Source: Nitrobacter sp963807355
GTDB taxonomy: Bacteria; Pseudomonadota; Alphaproteobacteria; Rhizobiales; Xanthobacteraceae
DNA: 64,000 nucleotides
Assembly: GCA_963807355.1 (NCBI GenBank)
Contig: CAWEBX010000006.1
Location: 86,388 to 150,387 of the forward strand
Direction: 5' to 3'
Shown here: positions 54,990-64,000 of the stretch, piece by piece
How the letters are laid out: each line of letters begins with the position of its first letter
Position numbering within the stretch: the first letter of the stretch is position 1
The notes under the pieces: generated by a model
Seen by the model: only the letters and a program-made list of their open reading frames with translations
Told to the model about the DNA's origin: nothing
Database searches by the model: none
Program-made: the position numbers and the translations under genes

Positions 54990-55370
54990 ATGGACGGCGA
55001 ACCTAAGACGGTGGCCGGCCTTGAAGTGGCTATGAGCACCAATAGGAAGGGGCCAAAATCGTTTCTTCGGCCGCGCCCGGAAGCTTGGCGTGATTTTACG
55101 ATCGTATCCGGCGAAACCCCCGAATGTGGCGCGGCGTTACTCACCGTTATCTTTCATGACGAAGGCGAAGAACCTCAACGTTGGCCACTGCCGCAACACC
55201 ACATCGATGCCATGCTGAAAGTATGTGGCGGCGAGGATCGTGCTGTGGGCGCCCGTATGCGCTTCCGACTGATGCCGGACGACAGCCTTGAGTTTGCAGT
55301 TTTGGTTGCGACGCCGGATGATTTGACGGAAGCCGCCAATGACAATGAGCTGCTATCGAGGGCGGCGTGA
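54990..55370 (+). CDS. Hypothetical phage-region protein
   Basis: A 126-residue protein from ATG 54990 (MDGEPKTVAGLEVAMSTN). Alternating strands such as GAALLTVIFHDEGEEPQRWPL and MRFRLMPDDSLEFAVLVA suggest a small beta-barrel. No family recognised. The open frame extends upstream to 54783 without good start context. Confidence 0.5.
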   Translation: MDGEPKTVAGLEVAMSTNRKGPKSFLRPRPEAWRDFTIVSGETPECGAALLTVIFHDEGEEPQRWPLPQHHIDAMLKVCGGEDRAVGARMRFRLMPDDSLEFAVLVATPDDLTEAANDNELLSRAA

Positions 55371-55492
55371 CGAGCTGGCGCACTCCATCATTGTTCAGAT
55401 TTTCCCGGAGCCGTCCGTCACCGTTGTACTGACCGACTCGCGGCTGCAGTTTGGCCCGGAGCGATCACACACGATGGAGCCTCGCATATTAA

Positions 55493-56236
55493 GTCATTCA
55501 GGGCGAAACACTCCGCGCCATTATTTCCGAACTCCGGAGCCACGGCGCCGGCACCATCACCACGCGCGAAGAGATCGACGCGGCTTTCGGTGGACTGGTT
55601 GCTTAGCAGAATTTCGTGAAGTGTCTGCGATCTTTGATGGCGTTACCGGAAAGATCGATGACTTCTTCTTGGCAACGTTGGGGTGAGGGGCGCTGGGCAG
55701 GCTGTCTCGATTGTAATTTCGCAACTGACTTCTGCGAATGGCAAGGAGTTGGCGCAGCGATTGGCGCGAGCATCTGGGCTGGGATCAAGAGTCAGATTGG
55801 AAATCTAGCCTCGCTGATTTGGAATGGGCCGGCGGGCGGGAATCCAATAGGTAAGGCCATCACGGGCATGAAGAACGGGCCGGGTGGCGCACCTACGGCT
55901 GCGAGCACAATGCCAAGCGTTCCCATTTCGAAGCGCACTCTCGGCGGACCCGTGCGAAGCGGTGGCACATACCTTGTCGGTGAACGCGGCCCTGAGCTAT
56001 TTCGTTCGCCGGCCTCAGGGCACGTCAGTAGTACGCTGGATACGGTGCGGGCTATCAAAGCGAATGAATTGGCTGGTGCTAGTGGTGGTGGATCAATGAA
56101 CGTCAATGTCGGTGGCATTCACGTACACGCAAGCCCAGGCCAGTCACCCGAAGCAATCGCCGCCGCAGTCGAGCGGCGTATGTCAGAAAAGCTCAACGCT
56201 TTGTCGCGTGGTGCATTTAGCGATGGGGTTTATTGA
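55493..56236 (+). pseudogene. Phage tail gene fragments, tape-measure C-terminus
   Basis: Two pieces remain. 55493-55606 reads GETLRAIISELRSHGAG and ends AAFGGLVA, a C-terminal scrap of an upstream phage gene with a stop just before it. 55616-56236 contains GGPVRSGGTYLVGERGPELFRSP, the typical end of tape-measure proteins, followed by a Gly-rich segment and a final helix (PEAIAAAVERRMSEKLNALS). The N-terminal hundreds of residues of a tape measure are missing. Confidence 0.65.
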
Positions 56237-56495
56237 TGCCTGTCACGGCCGCGTACAGCCTCGCTGGTGCGCGTTCTGCGCTGCGGTATCGCGGCGACGT
56301 GATCGCACGCAATCGCACCGTGCCCCCTCCGTTAGGTTCTTTCGACCCCCACCCCGCCTACTGCGGGTGCGCCGCAGCCCTTAATATCGGCCGCTGCAAG
56401 TCTTATCCTGAGCCATTTCCTTCCTTTTAGAATGGAAATCGCTTTGTCGGGCGCTGCTTCAGGGGTGGGTAGTTCAGAGGGAGGGCGGGAAGTAT

Positions 56496-57275
56496 TTAAA
56501 TGCCGTTGCCGGGACCGTCCGTTGCGATCTCGAACAATATACCGTTCGGCTCCCGGAAGGAGAGGCTCTGGAAATCGAACGGGTCCACCGGCCCGCTGGG
56601 CGGCAGACGCAAGCTTTGCAGCCGCTCCGCCCACGCCCCGTAATCCTCGTCGGGGGGATGCGAAGGCAAGATGATGAACGCCCCCAGCGCCAGGCTCGGC
56701 GACCGTGAGGTTGGGCTCGACGGCGACGTGGAGCTCCGCCGCAGGGCCGCCCTCGCCCATCTCGTACACGGAGGTGCGGGAGCCCTCGTTACCGGGAGTG
56801 ACGTAGTTCCGGCCTCCCTCATGCCGAGCGCGCGCGTCGAGACGAGATCAGTCATTTCCCGGTCTGGTACGCTGATCGTGATCGGGGCGAGGCCGCGGAT
56901 CTGATGCTCGGTGGGCACCGGCTGCGGTCCCACGGATGCGCTTCGGCGGTGCCGCCATCTTCAACTAGACTAAGGCGCATTCCCTGCCGTGGGTCACGCT
57001 CTCCTCTTCGAAGCGCTTCTACCACCAGTGCAGGCTCTTCTCGCTCGCCGCAGCCCAGTGCGCGAGACCACACTTCTCCCGCTTGCTGGGCCAGTCGAAG
57101 AAGGTAATGTCGCTCCCGGGGTCGCCTTGCCGTCTGCGTAGAACAGGTGGTAGGCCCTGGTTTCGTCTTGGTTCACCGTTTTCTTCACGAGGCGCATGCC
57201 GAGCGTTCGCGTGTAGAAGCTGTGGTTGCGCGGCGCGGGGCCCGCGACAGCCGTGAGATGAACGCCGTTGAGCAT
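56496..57275 (-). pseudogene. Ring-cleaving dioxygenase of the VOC superfamily (MhqO-like), broken
   Basis: It starts MLNGVHLTAVAGPAPRNHSF with TLGMRLVKKTVNQDETRAYH, the N-terminus of glyoxalase-like ring-cleaving dioxygenases. The reading then passes through at least four frames (ITFFDWPSKREKCGLAHW; VPTEHQIRGLAPITI; AVEPNLTVAEPGAGGVHHLAF) and ends SGPVDPFDFQSLSFREPNGI at 56500. The last 40-50 residues are missing. The GC-rich sequence differs from the phage remnant beside it, so it is probably a separate acquisition. Not functional. Confidence 0.75.
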
Positions 57276-57341
57276 CTCTGTATACCCACGTCAATCGTTG
57301 AGCTTGCAATCGATCCGGATTTCCTTTCGAGTGCTCCCTTG

Positions 57342-57710
57342 TCAAATCGGATCAGCGATGTTCGTCTTCTGCACGTCGCTGAAGTGCTCCTTGTTTTCGG
57401 ATTTATCCCGAAAAAGTGCAGCATTGACCAGAACCATCAGGCCGATCGGGGTCGTTGTGAGGACGAGAACAATGATAAGTAGTTCATGCAGGACCGGACC
57501 CGTTCCTAGCGCGGAGAAGTAGATCATCGACGCGATTGCGATGAAGGCCGTTCCCAAAGTGGTCCCCAGGGTGGGCGCGTGGACCCGTTCGTAAAAGCTT
57601 CGGAGGCGTAGCAGGCCGAGCGAGCCGATCAGCGTGACCGCAGCTCCGCTGACCAGGAAAACCGCCGTCAGGACGGCTGGCAGCGCAGAAAGTTCGCCTG
57701 CTGCATTCAC
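57342..57710 (-). CDS. mrpG: Mrp cation/proton antiporter subunit G
   Basis: About 122 residues from GTG 57710, which overlaps the mrpF stop (GTGA). Three helices, with the MnhG signature LRLRSFYERVHAPTLGTTLGTAF. Smallest membrane subunit of the antiporter. Confidence 0.92.
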   Translation of the reverse strand: MNAAGELSALPAVLTAVFLVSGAAVTLIGSLGLLRLRSFYERVHAPTLGTTLGTAFIAIASMIYFSALGTGPVLHELLIIVLVLTTTPIGLMVLVNAALFRDKSENKEHFSDVQKTNIADPI

Positions 57711-57985
57711 TCGATGACCTCCCCGCGAAGCAGGAATTTGGCAAGGGCCACAGTGCTCACGAAACCGAGCAGAGCGATGATCAAGGCCGCTTCGAAGTAA
57801 AGCGTACTGCCTGTTCGTATGCCCAAGGTGAGAAGCAGCAGCATCGCGTTCACATACAGGCTGTCGAAACCGACGACGCGATCCTGTGCTCTTGGTCCCC
57901 GGAGGATGCGGAAGGCGGCGCATGCCATCGCGCAGCCCAGCAGGATCTGTGCCGTGGTGACCGACCAAGCGAGCATCATGCTCAT
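57707..57985 (-). CDS. mrpF: Mrp cation/proton antiporter subunit F
   Basis: A 92-residue three-helix protein (RILRGPRAQDRVVGFDSLYV is the MnhF core). ATG 57985 overlaps the mrpE stop by four bases. Confidence 0.92.
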   Translation of the reverse strand: MSMMLAWSVTTAQILLGCAMACAAFRILRGPRAQDRVVGFDSLYVNAMLLLLTLGIRTGSTLYFEAALIIALLGFVSTVALAKFLLRGEVIE

Positions 57986-58470
57986 GTGAATATCTCCATC
58001 AGCGGCCGCTCGTAACGTTCCTTTATAATGCCGACCCATTCGGCTTCATCGACCAGATCAAGGACATGGATGGTCAAGATGCCGCTTGCTTCGTTGAAGT
58101 CCACCCACAGAGTCCCCGGCGTCGATGTGATGATGCAAGCGAGCGCTGCCAGCCCATAAGGATCGCGAAGTTCAAGCGGGATTTCCACAAAGCCCGCAGT
58201 CCTTTCTTTTCGTTTCGTCTCGAGGATGATGCGGGCGACGGCGATATTGGACTTCACGATATCGACGAAGACGAGAGCAGCGAGAAGGAGGATTCTATCC
58301 GGTCGCCGTGGATGCGCTTTCGGCGGCTGCAATGCTGCGAGCCCCCATCCGCCGATAAGGGCCACGGCGCTGCCTAAAAGAAAATGCCCCGGCGAAAGCG
58401 TCTGATTGAGCAGCAGCCAGAAAGCAAGGAGACCGGCGCTAACTATGGGAAACGGCAGCAGGCGGGTCAT
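57982..58470 (-). CDS. mrpE: Mrp cation/proton antiporter subunit E
   Basis: A 162-residue protein from ATG 58470 (MTRLLPFPIVSAGLLAFWLL). KSNIAVARIILETKRK and ITSTPGTLWVDFNE are MnhE hallmarks. It overlaps mrpD by four bases. MrpE aids assembly and activity of the complex. Confidence 0.93.
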   Translation of the reverse strand: MTRLLPFPIVSAGLLAFWLLLNQTLSPGHFLLGSAVALIGGWGLAALQPPKAHPRRPDRILLLAALVFVDIVKSNIAVARIILETKRKERTAGFVEIPLELRDPYGLAALACIITSTPGTLWVDFNEASGILTIHVLDLVDEAEWVGIIKERYERPLMEIFT

Positions 58471-60074
58471 GTCGGCCCCCTTGAGTTGTCGGGCTTGATC
58501 GGAGAACCCAGAACTCCCCGGACATAGTGGTGAGGAGCATGCAGCGATTGCGCCGTCGCCTGCATGAATTGCATAACCGGACCCGCCTCGACCGTCTGGA
58601 TTGCGCAAAGCAGCAAGAGGGCCGCAACAGGCGCCATCTCGATAAGGCGGACGCGTGGTATGGTGCGGTCCGGCGAAGCCCAGAATGAACGGATGCCGGC
58701 TCGCGTCATGGCGATCAGGGCCGCAAGTCCTGAAACGATCAACAGGAAAAGCAAAATCCATGTGGCCGGGGAGAGGGCGCCGATCGGAGAGTTGAAGGCG
58801 GCCGTCAGGATCGCGAATTTAGCGACGAAGCCGGAGAGGGGCGGCAAGCCCGAAATGACCACGGCGCAGCCGATGAAAGCCACACCAAGGATGCCGATCG
58901 TCGCCGGGATCGCAATTCCGGTTTCCGGCAAAATCTCCGAATCATCCTCATCGCCATAGAGTTCCCGGGTTACCGCAAGCACGTCAGCACCCGGTTCGCG
59001 GCCACGCTCGACCAGTTCGATCAGAAGAAAGAATGCACCCAGGCCGAGCGTCGAACTGATCAGGTAGAACAGGGCAGCGCCGGTCACGCCCACTTGTCCC
59101 AAACCGATGGCGGCGAGTATTGTGCCTGACGATACCAGCACCGAAAAGGCGGCGAGCCGCGCCATGTCCTGCGACGCGAGGCTCCCGATCGCGCCGAACG
59201 CCACGGTCGCCATGCCGCCCAGCAGCAGCAACTGATCGCCGAATTGCGCCGACGCTCCCGCATCATCACCGAACAACAGCAGCGATAGCCGCAGAACGAT
59301 GTAGGCGCCGACCTTCGTCAGGACGGCGAAAATCGCCGCCACCGGCGGCGGCGCGGCCGCATAGGTGCTGGGGAGCCAAAAGCACAGCGGCCACATTCCG
59401 GCCTTGACGAGAAACGCAATGCCCAGGATGCCCGCTCCTGCCTCCAGCAGCCCGCGGTCCTCCGCGCGGATCGCCGGAATGCGCGTGGCCAGATCCGCCA
59501 TGTTGAGCGTGCCGGTCACGCCGTAGATCAGGCTGACGCCGATCAGAAACAGCAGCGACGCCGCGAGGTTGACAACGATATAATGTAACCCGGCCTTGAC
59601 CCTGGCCGATCCCGAGCCGTGCAGCGCCAGACCGTAGGAAGCCGCAAGCAGGACCTCGACGAAAACAAACAGGTTGAAGAGATCGCCAGTGAGGAAAGCA
59701 CCGTTGATTCCCATCAGCAGGAGCTGAAATAAGGGATGGAATAGCACCCCCGCGCGGTGCCAGCGCGCCAGAGAGAATACAGCCGCCGCTGCTGCGAGGA
59801 GACTGGTGAGCAGCAGCATGAGCGTGGCCAGCCGATCCACAACGAGCACGATGGCGAAAGGGGCGGGCCAGTCGCCCAGACGATAGACGCCCGCGACGCC
59901 CGTCGGGGCAACATCGGCGGCGCGCAGCAGTATGATGGAAATCGCCACCAGCGCGAACGTCGTCACGATATTAAGTGCGGCGCTGACGTTGCGGCGTTGC
60001 TCTCCTCCAAGAGCCAACATGATCGCGGCGGCGAACAGCGGCAGCACGATCGGTGCGATCATCAGATGGTTCAC
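58467..60074 (-). CDS. mrpD: Mrp cation/proton antiporter subunit D
   Basis: A 535-residue subunit of the NADH-quinone oxidoreductase antiporter family, about 14 helices. Conserved LFVFVEVLLAASYGLALHGS and the lysine region LVKAGMWPLCFWLPSTYAAA, needed for proton movement, are intact. GTG start at 60074, three bases past the mrpC stop. Confidence 0.95.
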   Translation of the reverse strand: MNHLMIAPIVLPLFAAAIMLALGGEQRRNVSAALNIVTTFALVAISIILLRAADVAPTGVAGVYRLGDWPAPFAIVLVVDRLATLMLLLTSLLAAAAAVFSLARWHRAGVLFHPLFQLLLMGINGAFLTGDLFNLFVFVEVLLAASYGLALHGSGSARVKAGLHYIVVNLAASLLFLIGVSLIYGVTGTLNMADLATRIPAIRAEDRGLLEAGAGILGIAFLVKAGMWPLCFWLPSTYAAAPPPVAAIFAVLTKVGAYIVLRLSLLLFGDDAGASAQFGDQLLLLGGMATVAFGAIGSLASQDMARLAAFSVLVSSGTILAAIGLGQVGVTGAALFYLISSTLGLGAFFLLIELVERGREPGADVLAVTRELYGDEDDSEILPETGIAIPATIGILGVAFIGCAVVISGLPPLSGFVAKFAILTAAFNSPIGALSPATWILLFLLIVSGLAALIAMTRAGIRSFWASPDRTIPRVRLIEMAPVAALLLLCAIQTVEAGPVMQFMQATAQSLHAPHHYVRGVLGSPIKPDNSRGPT

Positions 60075-60076
60075 GA

Positions 60077-60414
60077 CTACGGCTCCCGTCCGTCGACGTG
60101 GTCGGTTCCCGTCAGACCGCGGGATGCGAGCAGCACGACCAGAAATAGCGCAGTGGTCGCGAAGCTGATGACGATGGCCGTCAGAACGAGTGCTTGCGGT
60201 AACGGATCCGGAAGACCCGTCATGTCATAGCCGCATGCGAACCCAGGATCGGAGCGGCGTCGATTTTAAGCCGCCCCATCGCGACAATGAAAAGATTGAC
60301 CGCGTAAGAGAGTAATGACAGGCCGATGATCACCTGAAACGTGCGCGGTCGAAGCAGCAGCCAAACGCCGGAACCCGCAAGCACGCCGATGCCAATAGCA
60401 AGTACGACCTCCAC
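60077..60414 (-). pseudogene. mrpC: Mrp cation/proton antiporter subunit C, one frameshift
   Basis: Helices 1-2 (GSGVWLLLRPRTFQVIIGLS and LLSYAVNLFIVAMGRL) resemble NuoK/MnhC. After SHAAMT a stop appears, but the next frame gives DPLPQALVLTAIVISFATTA, the strongest MnhC motif, to a stop at 60077. One lost base near 60226 explains it. Total length 112 residues is normal. Confidence 0.85.
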
Positions 60415-60423
60415 TACCCCACC

Positions 60424-63350
60424 TCAGCCGTTGGAGAGGCGGGCACCGGATGCACGGCTGGAAGGCGTCCGATGACTGCGCACGGTCTGATGCGCGATCG
60501 CGATCAACATCAGGACGGTGGCGCCGACGACCAATGCAAATACGCCAATGTCGAATAGCAGCGCACTCGCCACGGGAATCGAGCCGATCCAGGGAACTTC
60601 GAGGTATGAGAACGACGAACTCAGGAAAGGCCGTTCGAACAACCAGGCGGCCGCTCCCACGCAGGCCGTTATGAGTAGGCCCGCGCCCATCCAGTGCACA
60701 GGCAGAATGCGCAGATGTGCCTCCGTCCAGGTGGTTCCGCGAGCGATGTACTGGAGAATGAATGCCACGGCCATCGTGATGCCCGCGACAAATCCGCCCC
60801 CGGGCAGGTCGTGCCCCCGCAGAAGGAGGAAAATCGCGGTCGTGCAAATCACTGGGAAAAGCATCGCCATCATGAGCCGAGGGACGGCCATCGCGCTCTT
60901 GAGCGTGTCACCCTTCTCACGAGTGGGTTGAGCCTCATCGTAGAGATCTTGACTGTGCTGCTGCTCCGGAACGGGAATGCTTTCGGCAGCAGGCCGAAAT
61001 CGCCGCAGCAAGGCATAGACGGTAAGCGCGACGATGCCGAGCACGGTGATCTCGCCGAACGTGTCGAACGCGCGAAAGTCTACGAGGATGACATTTACAA
61101 TGTTGGTCCCGCCGCCTAGCGCGTATGCGTTCTCGACAAAGAACAGCGCGATGCTGTCAGGCTCGGCTCGTGTCATGACCGCGTAGGCCAGCGCCCCCAA
61201 ACCGGCTCCGAACGCGGTCGCGATGCCGATGTCGCGGAAGCGGCGCCAATTGGAATCGCGTTCCGGCGCGTCAGCCGCGGAAAATTTCTCGATGCGTTTC
61301 GGCAGCCAACGCAGCCCGAGAAGGAGCAAAACAGTGGTGACGGTCTCGACCACCAGTTGGGTTAGTGCGAGATCGGACGCGGCCAGCCAAACGAAGCTGA
61401 CGCACGTCACCAGACCGGCGCCGCCGACGAAAATGAGAGCCGCAAAGCGATGGAATTTGCCGTGGTAAGCCGCGGCCAGCGCGCAGGCGCCTCCGATAGC
61501 CCAGATCACTGCGAATGCGACATCGAAAGACGTTCGCGGCGTCTCTCCCAAACTCGATTCCATGCGCGAACACCGGCGCCAAGCCGACCAGCAAAGCCGC
61601 GCAGAACAGCAGCCGCAACTGGGGCTGCAAGCCGCGCGTGCCAAGCAATTCCTCTAACCGTCTTGCGAACTGCCACGAGACGGCGACGAGCACGCGGTCG
61701 AAAATGCGCTGACCTTTGATGTGCCGCAGCAGCGGCGGTCCTTCAGCAACGAGCAGATATGACCGGAACGTCAAGTAGATGGCCACGCCGCCGGAAATCG
61801 CGACCAGGCTCATCAGGAACTCGGGAGTAAAGCCGTGCCAGATCGCAAGGCTGTAAGTCGGAATGGCGTCGCCGAGGACAGCGTGGAGCGCGGTTCGGAG
61901 CAGGGGGCCGATTGTAAGGCTGGGCACAATGCCGACAAGGAGACACGCGAGGACGAGGAGCCCGGCGGGAAAGCGCATCAGGAACGGCGGTTCATGCGGT
62001 GTGCGTGACAGCTCTCGCGGTGGCGGACCGAAAAATACTTCGGCTATGAACCGCAGCGAGTAAGCGACCGTGAACATGCTGGCCATTGTGACGATGTAGG
62101 GCAGCGCCTGATCCAGCAACGAGTTGTCGTGAGTTTCGATTGTCTCGGCGAAAAACATCTCCTTGGACAAGAAGCCGTTCAACAACGGGACGCCAGCCAT
62201 GGCGGCGGCAGCGACCATCGCGAGCGTTGCCGTGATCGGCATGAAGCGCCGCAGGCCGCTCAGGCGGCGCAGGTCGCGGGTGCCGGTTTCGTGGTCGATG
62301 ATCCCGGCCGCCATGAACAACGACGCCTTGAACGTCGCATGGTTCATGATGTGAAAGATGGCGGCGACCTGTCCGAGCGGTGAGTTGAGGCCGATGAGCA
62401 GAGTGATCAGCCCGAGGTGACTGATGGTCGAGTAGGCGAGCAGCCCTTTCATATCCTGCTGGAAAAGAGCAATGAACGCGCCGAGTATGAAACTGATAAG
62501 TCCCGCCGAACCCACGAGCCATAGCCACTCGTTTGTGCCGCCCAGTGCAGGCCAGAGCCGCACCAGAAGAAAACCCCGCCTTTGACCATCGTGGCGGAAT
62601 GAAGATAGGCTGAAACGGGCGTCGGCGCCGCCATCGCCTGTGGCAGCCAGAAATGGAACGGGAACTGCGCGCTTTTCGTCAAGGCTCCGAGGAGAATGAG
62701 GACGAGCGTCGGGATGTAGAGCGAATGCGAGCGGATCCGTCGCCGGACGCGAGAACGCGATCGAGGTCGTAGCTGCCGACGATATGTCCAAGGATCAGTA
62801 TGCCGGCGAACAGGCAAAATCCGCCGGCCGACGTCACGATCAGCGCCATGCGCGCGCCATCCCGCGCCTGCGCTGTCTGGTGCCAATAGCCGATCAGCAG
62901 AAAGGAAAAGAGGCTGGTCAACTCCCAGAAGAAGACCAGCTGGATCAGGTTGCCCGAGAGGACGATGCCGAGCATCGCGCCCATGAAGGCGAGCAGGAAT
63001 GAGAAGAAGCGCGGCACGGGATCGGCGGGGGACATGTAGTAGCGGGCGTACAGCACCACCAGGAACCCGATGCTGGTGATCAGTGCGGCGAGCACCCAGG
63101 CGAAGCCGTCCATCCTCAGATAGAAATTGAGACCGAGTTCCGGCACCCATTCGACGGTATGTCGGATGACCCCGCCATTGACGATGCGGGGGTAGCTCGC
63201 AACCAGGAGCACCAGACTGATGAGCGCAACCGCACCGGCCAGCCACGCTTCGGCATTGCGGGCGTTGCTCTGAAGGAGCGCGGCAAGACAGCTCCCGACG
63301 AAGGGGAGCGCGAGAACGACGATGAGGATCGTTTCATATGGCATCGTCAT
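60424..63350 (-). pseudogene. mrpA: Mrp antiporter fused subunits A and B, three frameshifts
   Basis: Read through, the protein is about 970 residues, the fused A-B form of alphaproteobacteria (PhaAB). N-terminus from 63350: MPYETILIVVLALPFVGSCL. Proton-path lysine regions TKSAQFPFHFWLPQAMAAPT and MNHATFKASLFMAAGIIDHE are present; the MnhB-like end holds HDLPGGGFVAGITMAVAFIL. Frame changes occur near 62735, 62572 and 61550, each one base and without internal stops around them. The complex exports Na+ or K+ in exchange for protons. If the breaks are real, the whole operon is dead. Confidence 0.85.
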
Positions 63351-63570
63351 TCGTGACCTTTTCGGGACGACAACTCCAGACAGTTATGGCGTCCCAAGAT
63401 ATGGTCGATTTGTAGGTGACAAGGCAAGCTGACGTCGAGTTGCGCCGTGCCAAGGCTGGCGAGACGCACCGTCCTGCCGCTCTCATGCAACGTATCGACA
63501 CTTGCGAAAGGCGTCGGACAGGTTCATCTTTTTCGCTGAAATCACGCGATGTGCCGCCGGCGAGACCCCG

Positions 63571-64000
63571 ATGCGATTGACAAGCTTTTTCGACTACACG
63601 CTTCGCTTGCTGATGTATGCGGCCACCCACGGTGATCGGCTGATCACGGTTGAAGAGACCGCGAGCGTGTCGAGACCGGCATCTCGCGGACCCATCTCAT
63701 GAAAGTGGCAAATCAGCTCACGCGCGCGGGCTATCTCAAAGCCGTGCGTGGCAGGTCGGGCGGGCTCTACGCTTGCCAAACGGCCGAACCGGATCAAGCT
63801 CGGCGACGTTTTGTGCGCGACCGAGCCGGATTTCGCGCTTGTGGAATGCTTTTCCGCAGACAACCGCTGTCCGATCTCGTCGCGCTGCCGCGTTGCGAGC
63901 ACCGTTGAGGGAAGCGCTGGCCGCGTTCACCAGCGACGCTCGACCGCTATACGCTCGCCGATCTCATCCTCAGCCCGAAAGACTTCGGGGTTCCGCCGGC
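63571..64000 (+). pseudogene. nsrR: NsrR-like Rrf2-family nitric-oxide-sensing regulator, frameshifted and partial
   Basis: The ATG at 63571 opens MRLTSFFDYTLRLLMYAATH, a typical Rrf2 winged helix. The reading moves at about 63668 (ISRTHLMKVANQLTRAGYL), 63775 (RIKLGDVLCATEPDFALVECF), 63905 and 63937 and runs off the right edge. ECFSADNRCPISSRC holds the three cysteines that ligate the [Fe-S] cluster in NsrR. NsrR represses nitric-oxide detoxification genes until NO destroys its cluster. Four single-base changes in 400 bases with perfect family match between them look more like sequence error than decay. It diverges from the Mrp operon. Confidence 0.8.

Larger units (their letters stand above)
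53364..56430 (+). mobile_element. Prophage or genomic-island remnant at tRNA-His
   Basis: Directly after the tRNA come phage-type genes: an AlpA-like helix-turn-helix gene, two winged-helix replication-type genes, an unknown, and the C-terminal part of a tail tape-measure protein. The AT-richer start (53400-53480) differs from neighbouring genes. No integrase, terminase, capsid or lysis gene is left, so this is a deletion remnant. tRNA 3' ends are common integration sites. I did not find a second copy of the tRNA 3' end to serve as attR, so the right boundary is set by the last phage-like reading. Confidence 0.6.

Overview
The window looks like a chromosomal segment of an alphaproteobacterium of the Nitrobacter/Bradyrhizobium group, most likely Nitrobacter. 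The strongest evidence is an iron-sulfur beta subunit of nitrite oxidoreductase (NxrB, 5759-7300). Supporting evidence is a tRNA-His of the alphaproteobacterial type (no G-1, A73), a GapR-type DNA-binding protein, a fused Mrp/Pha A-B antiporter subunit, several small proteins typical of Rhizobiales, and two intergenic repeats of a kind I recall as common in Bradyrhizobiaceae. Genus is an inference; no database was searched.

Layout. 0-5.6 kb is decayed accessory DNA: the 5' end of a PabA/TrpG-like amidotransferase, a frameshifted universal stress protein, an IS3-family element split by an IS630-family element, an HlyD-type fragment abutting it, and a frameshifted acyltransferase-TPR gene. 5.7-12.4 kb holds nxrB without nxrA, two unrecognised genes, msrA, mobA, a TusA-like gene and hemE. 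MobA makes the guanine-dinucleotide form of the molybdenum cofactor used by the catalytic partner of NxrB, so the neighbourhood fits nitrite oxidation, but linkage is only inferred. 12.5-24 kb is mostly ordinary: wrbA (frameshifted), pirin, LysR regulator, a pseudo-receiver/EAL protein, rpmJ, TPR protein, gapR, DUF1244, DUF1036-pyk. 22.4-28.4 kb carries two cell-wall enzymes (DUF882/M15-like and a large L,D-transpeptidase) and a sigma-54 response regulator. 28.6-38.8 kb is core metabolism: pepF, the split transhydrogenase operon pntAA-pntAB-pntB, a tandem DUF3606 protein with a histone-H1-like tail, rpsU, aqpZ, purE-purK.

38.9-53 kb: a diguanylate cyclase broken by three frameshifts, two DUF465 proteins, an L2HGDH-like FAD oxidoreductase, a spermidine/putrescine-type ABC transporter without its binding protein, AsmA, 3-oxoacid CoA-transferase A/B, a PdhS-like PAS histidine kinase, and two phasins (polyhydroxyalkanoate granules). 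53.3-57.3 kb starts with tRNA-His and contains a prophage or island remnant without integrase, then a broken dioxygenase. 57.3-63.4 kb is a Mrp multisubunit cation/proton antiporter operon on the minus strand, divergent from an NsrR-like nitric-oxide regulator that runs off the window.

A recurring feature is genes whose reading is conserved end to end but split by single-base indels (usp, wrbA, a COX-IV-like gene, potC-like, diguanylate cyclase, mrpC, mrpAB, nsrR). They cluster in accessory segments and at the right end, while housekeeping genes are intact. Some may be sequencing errors and some true pseudogenes.
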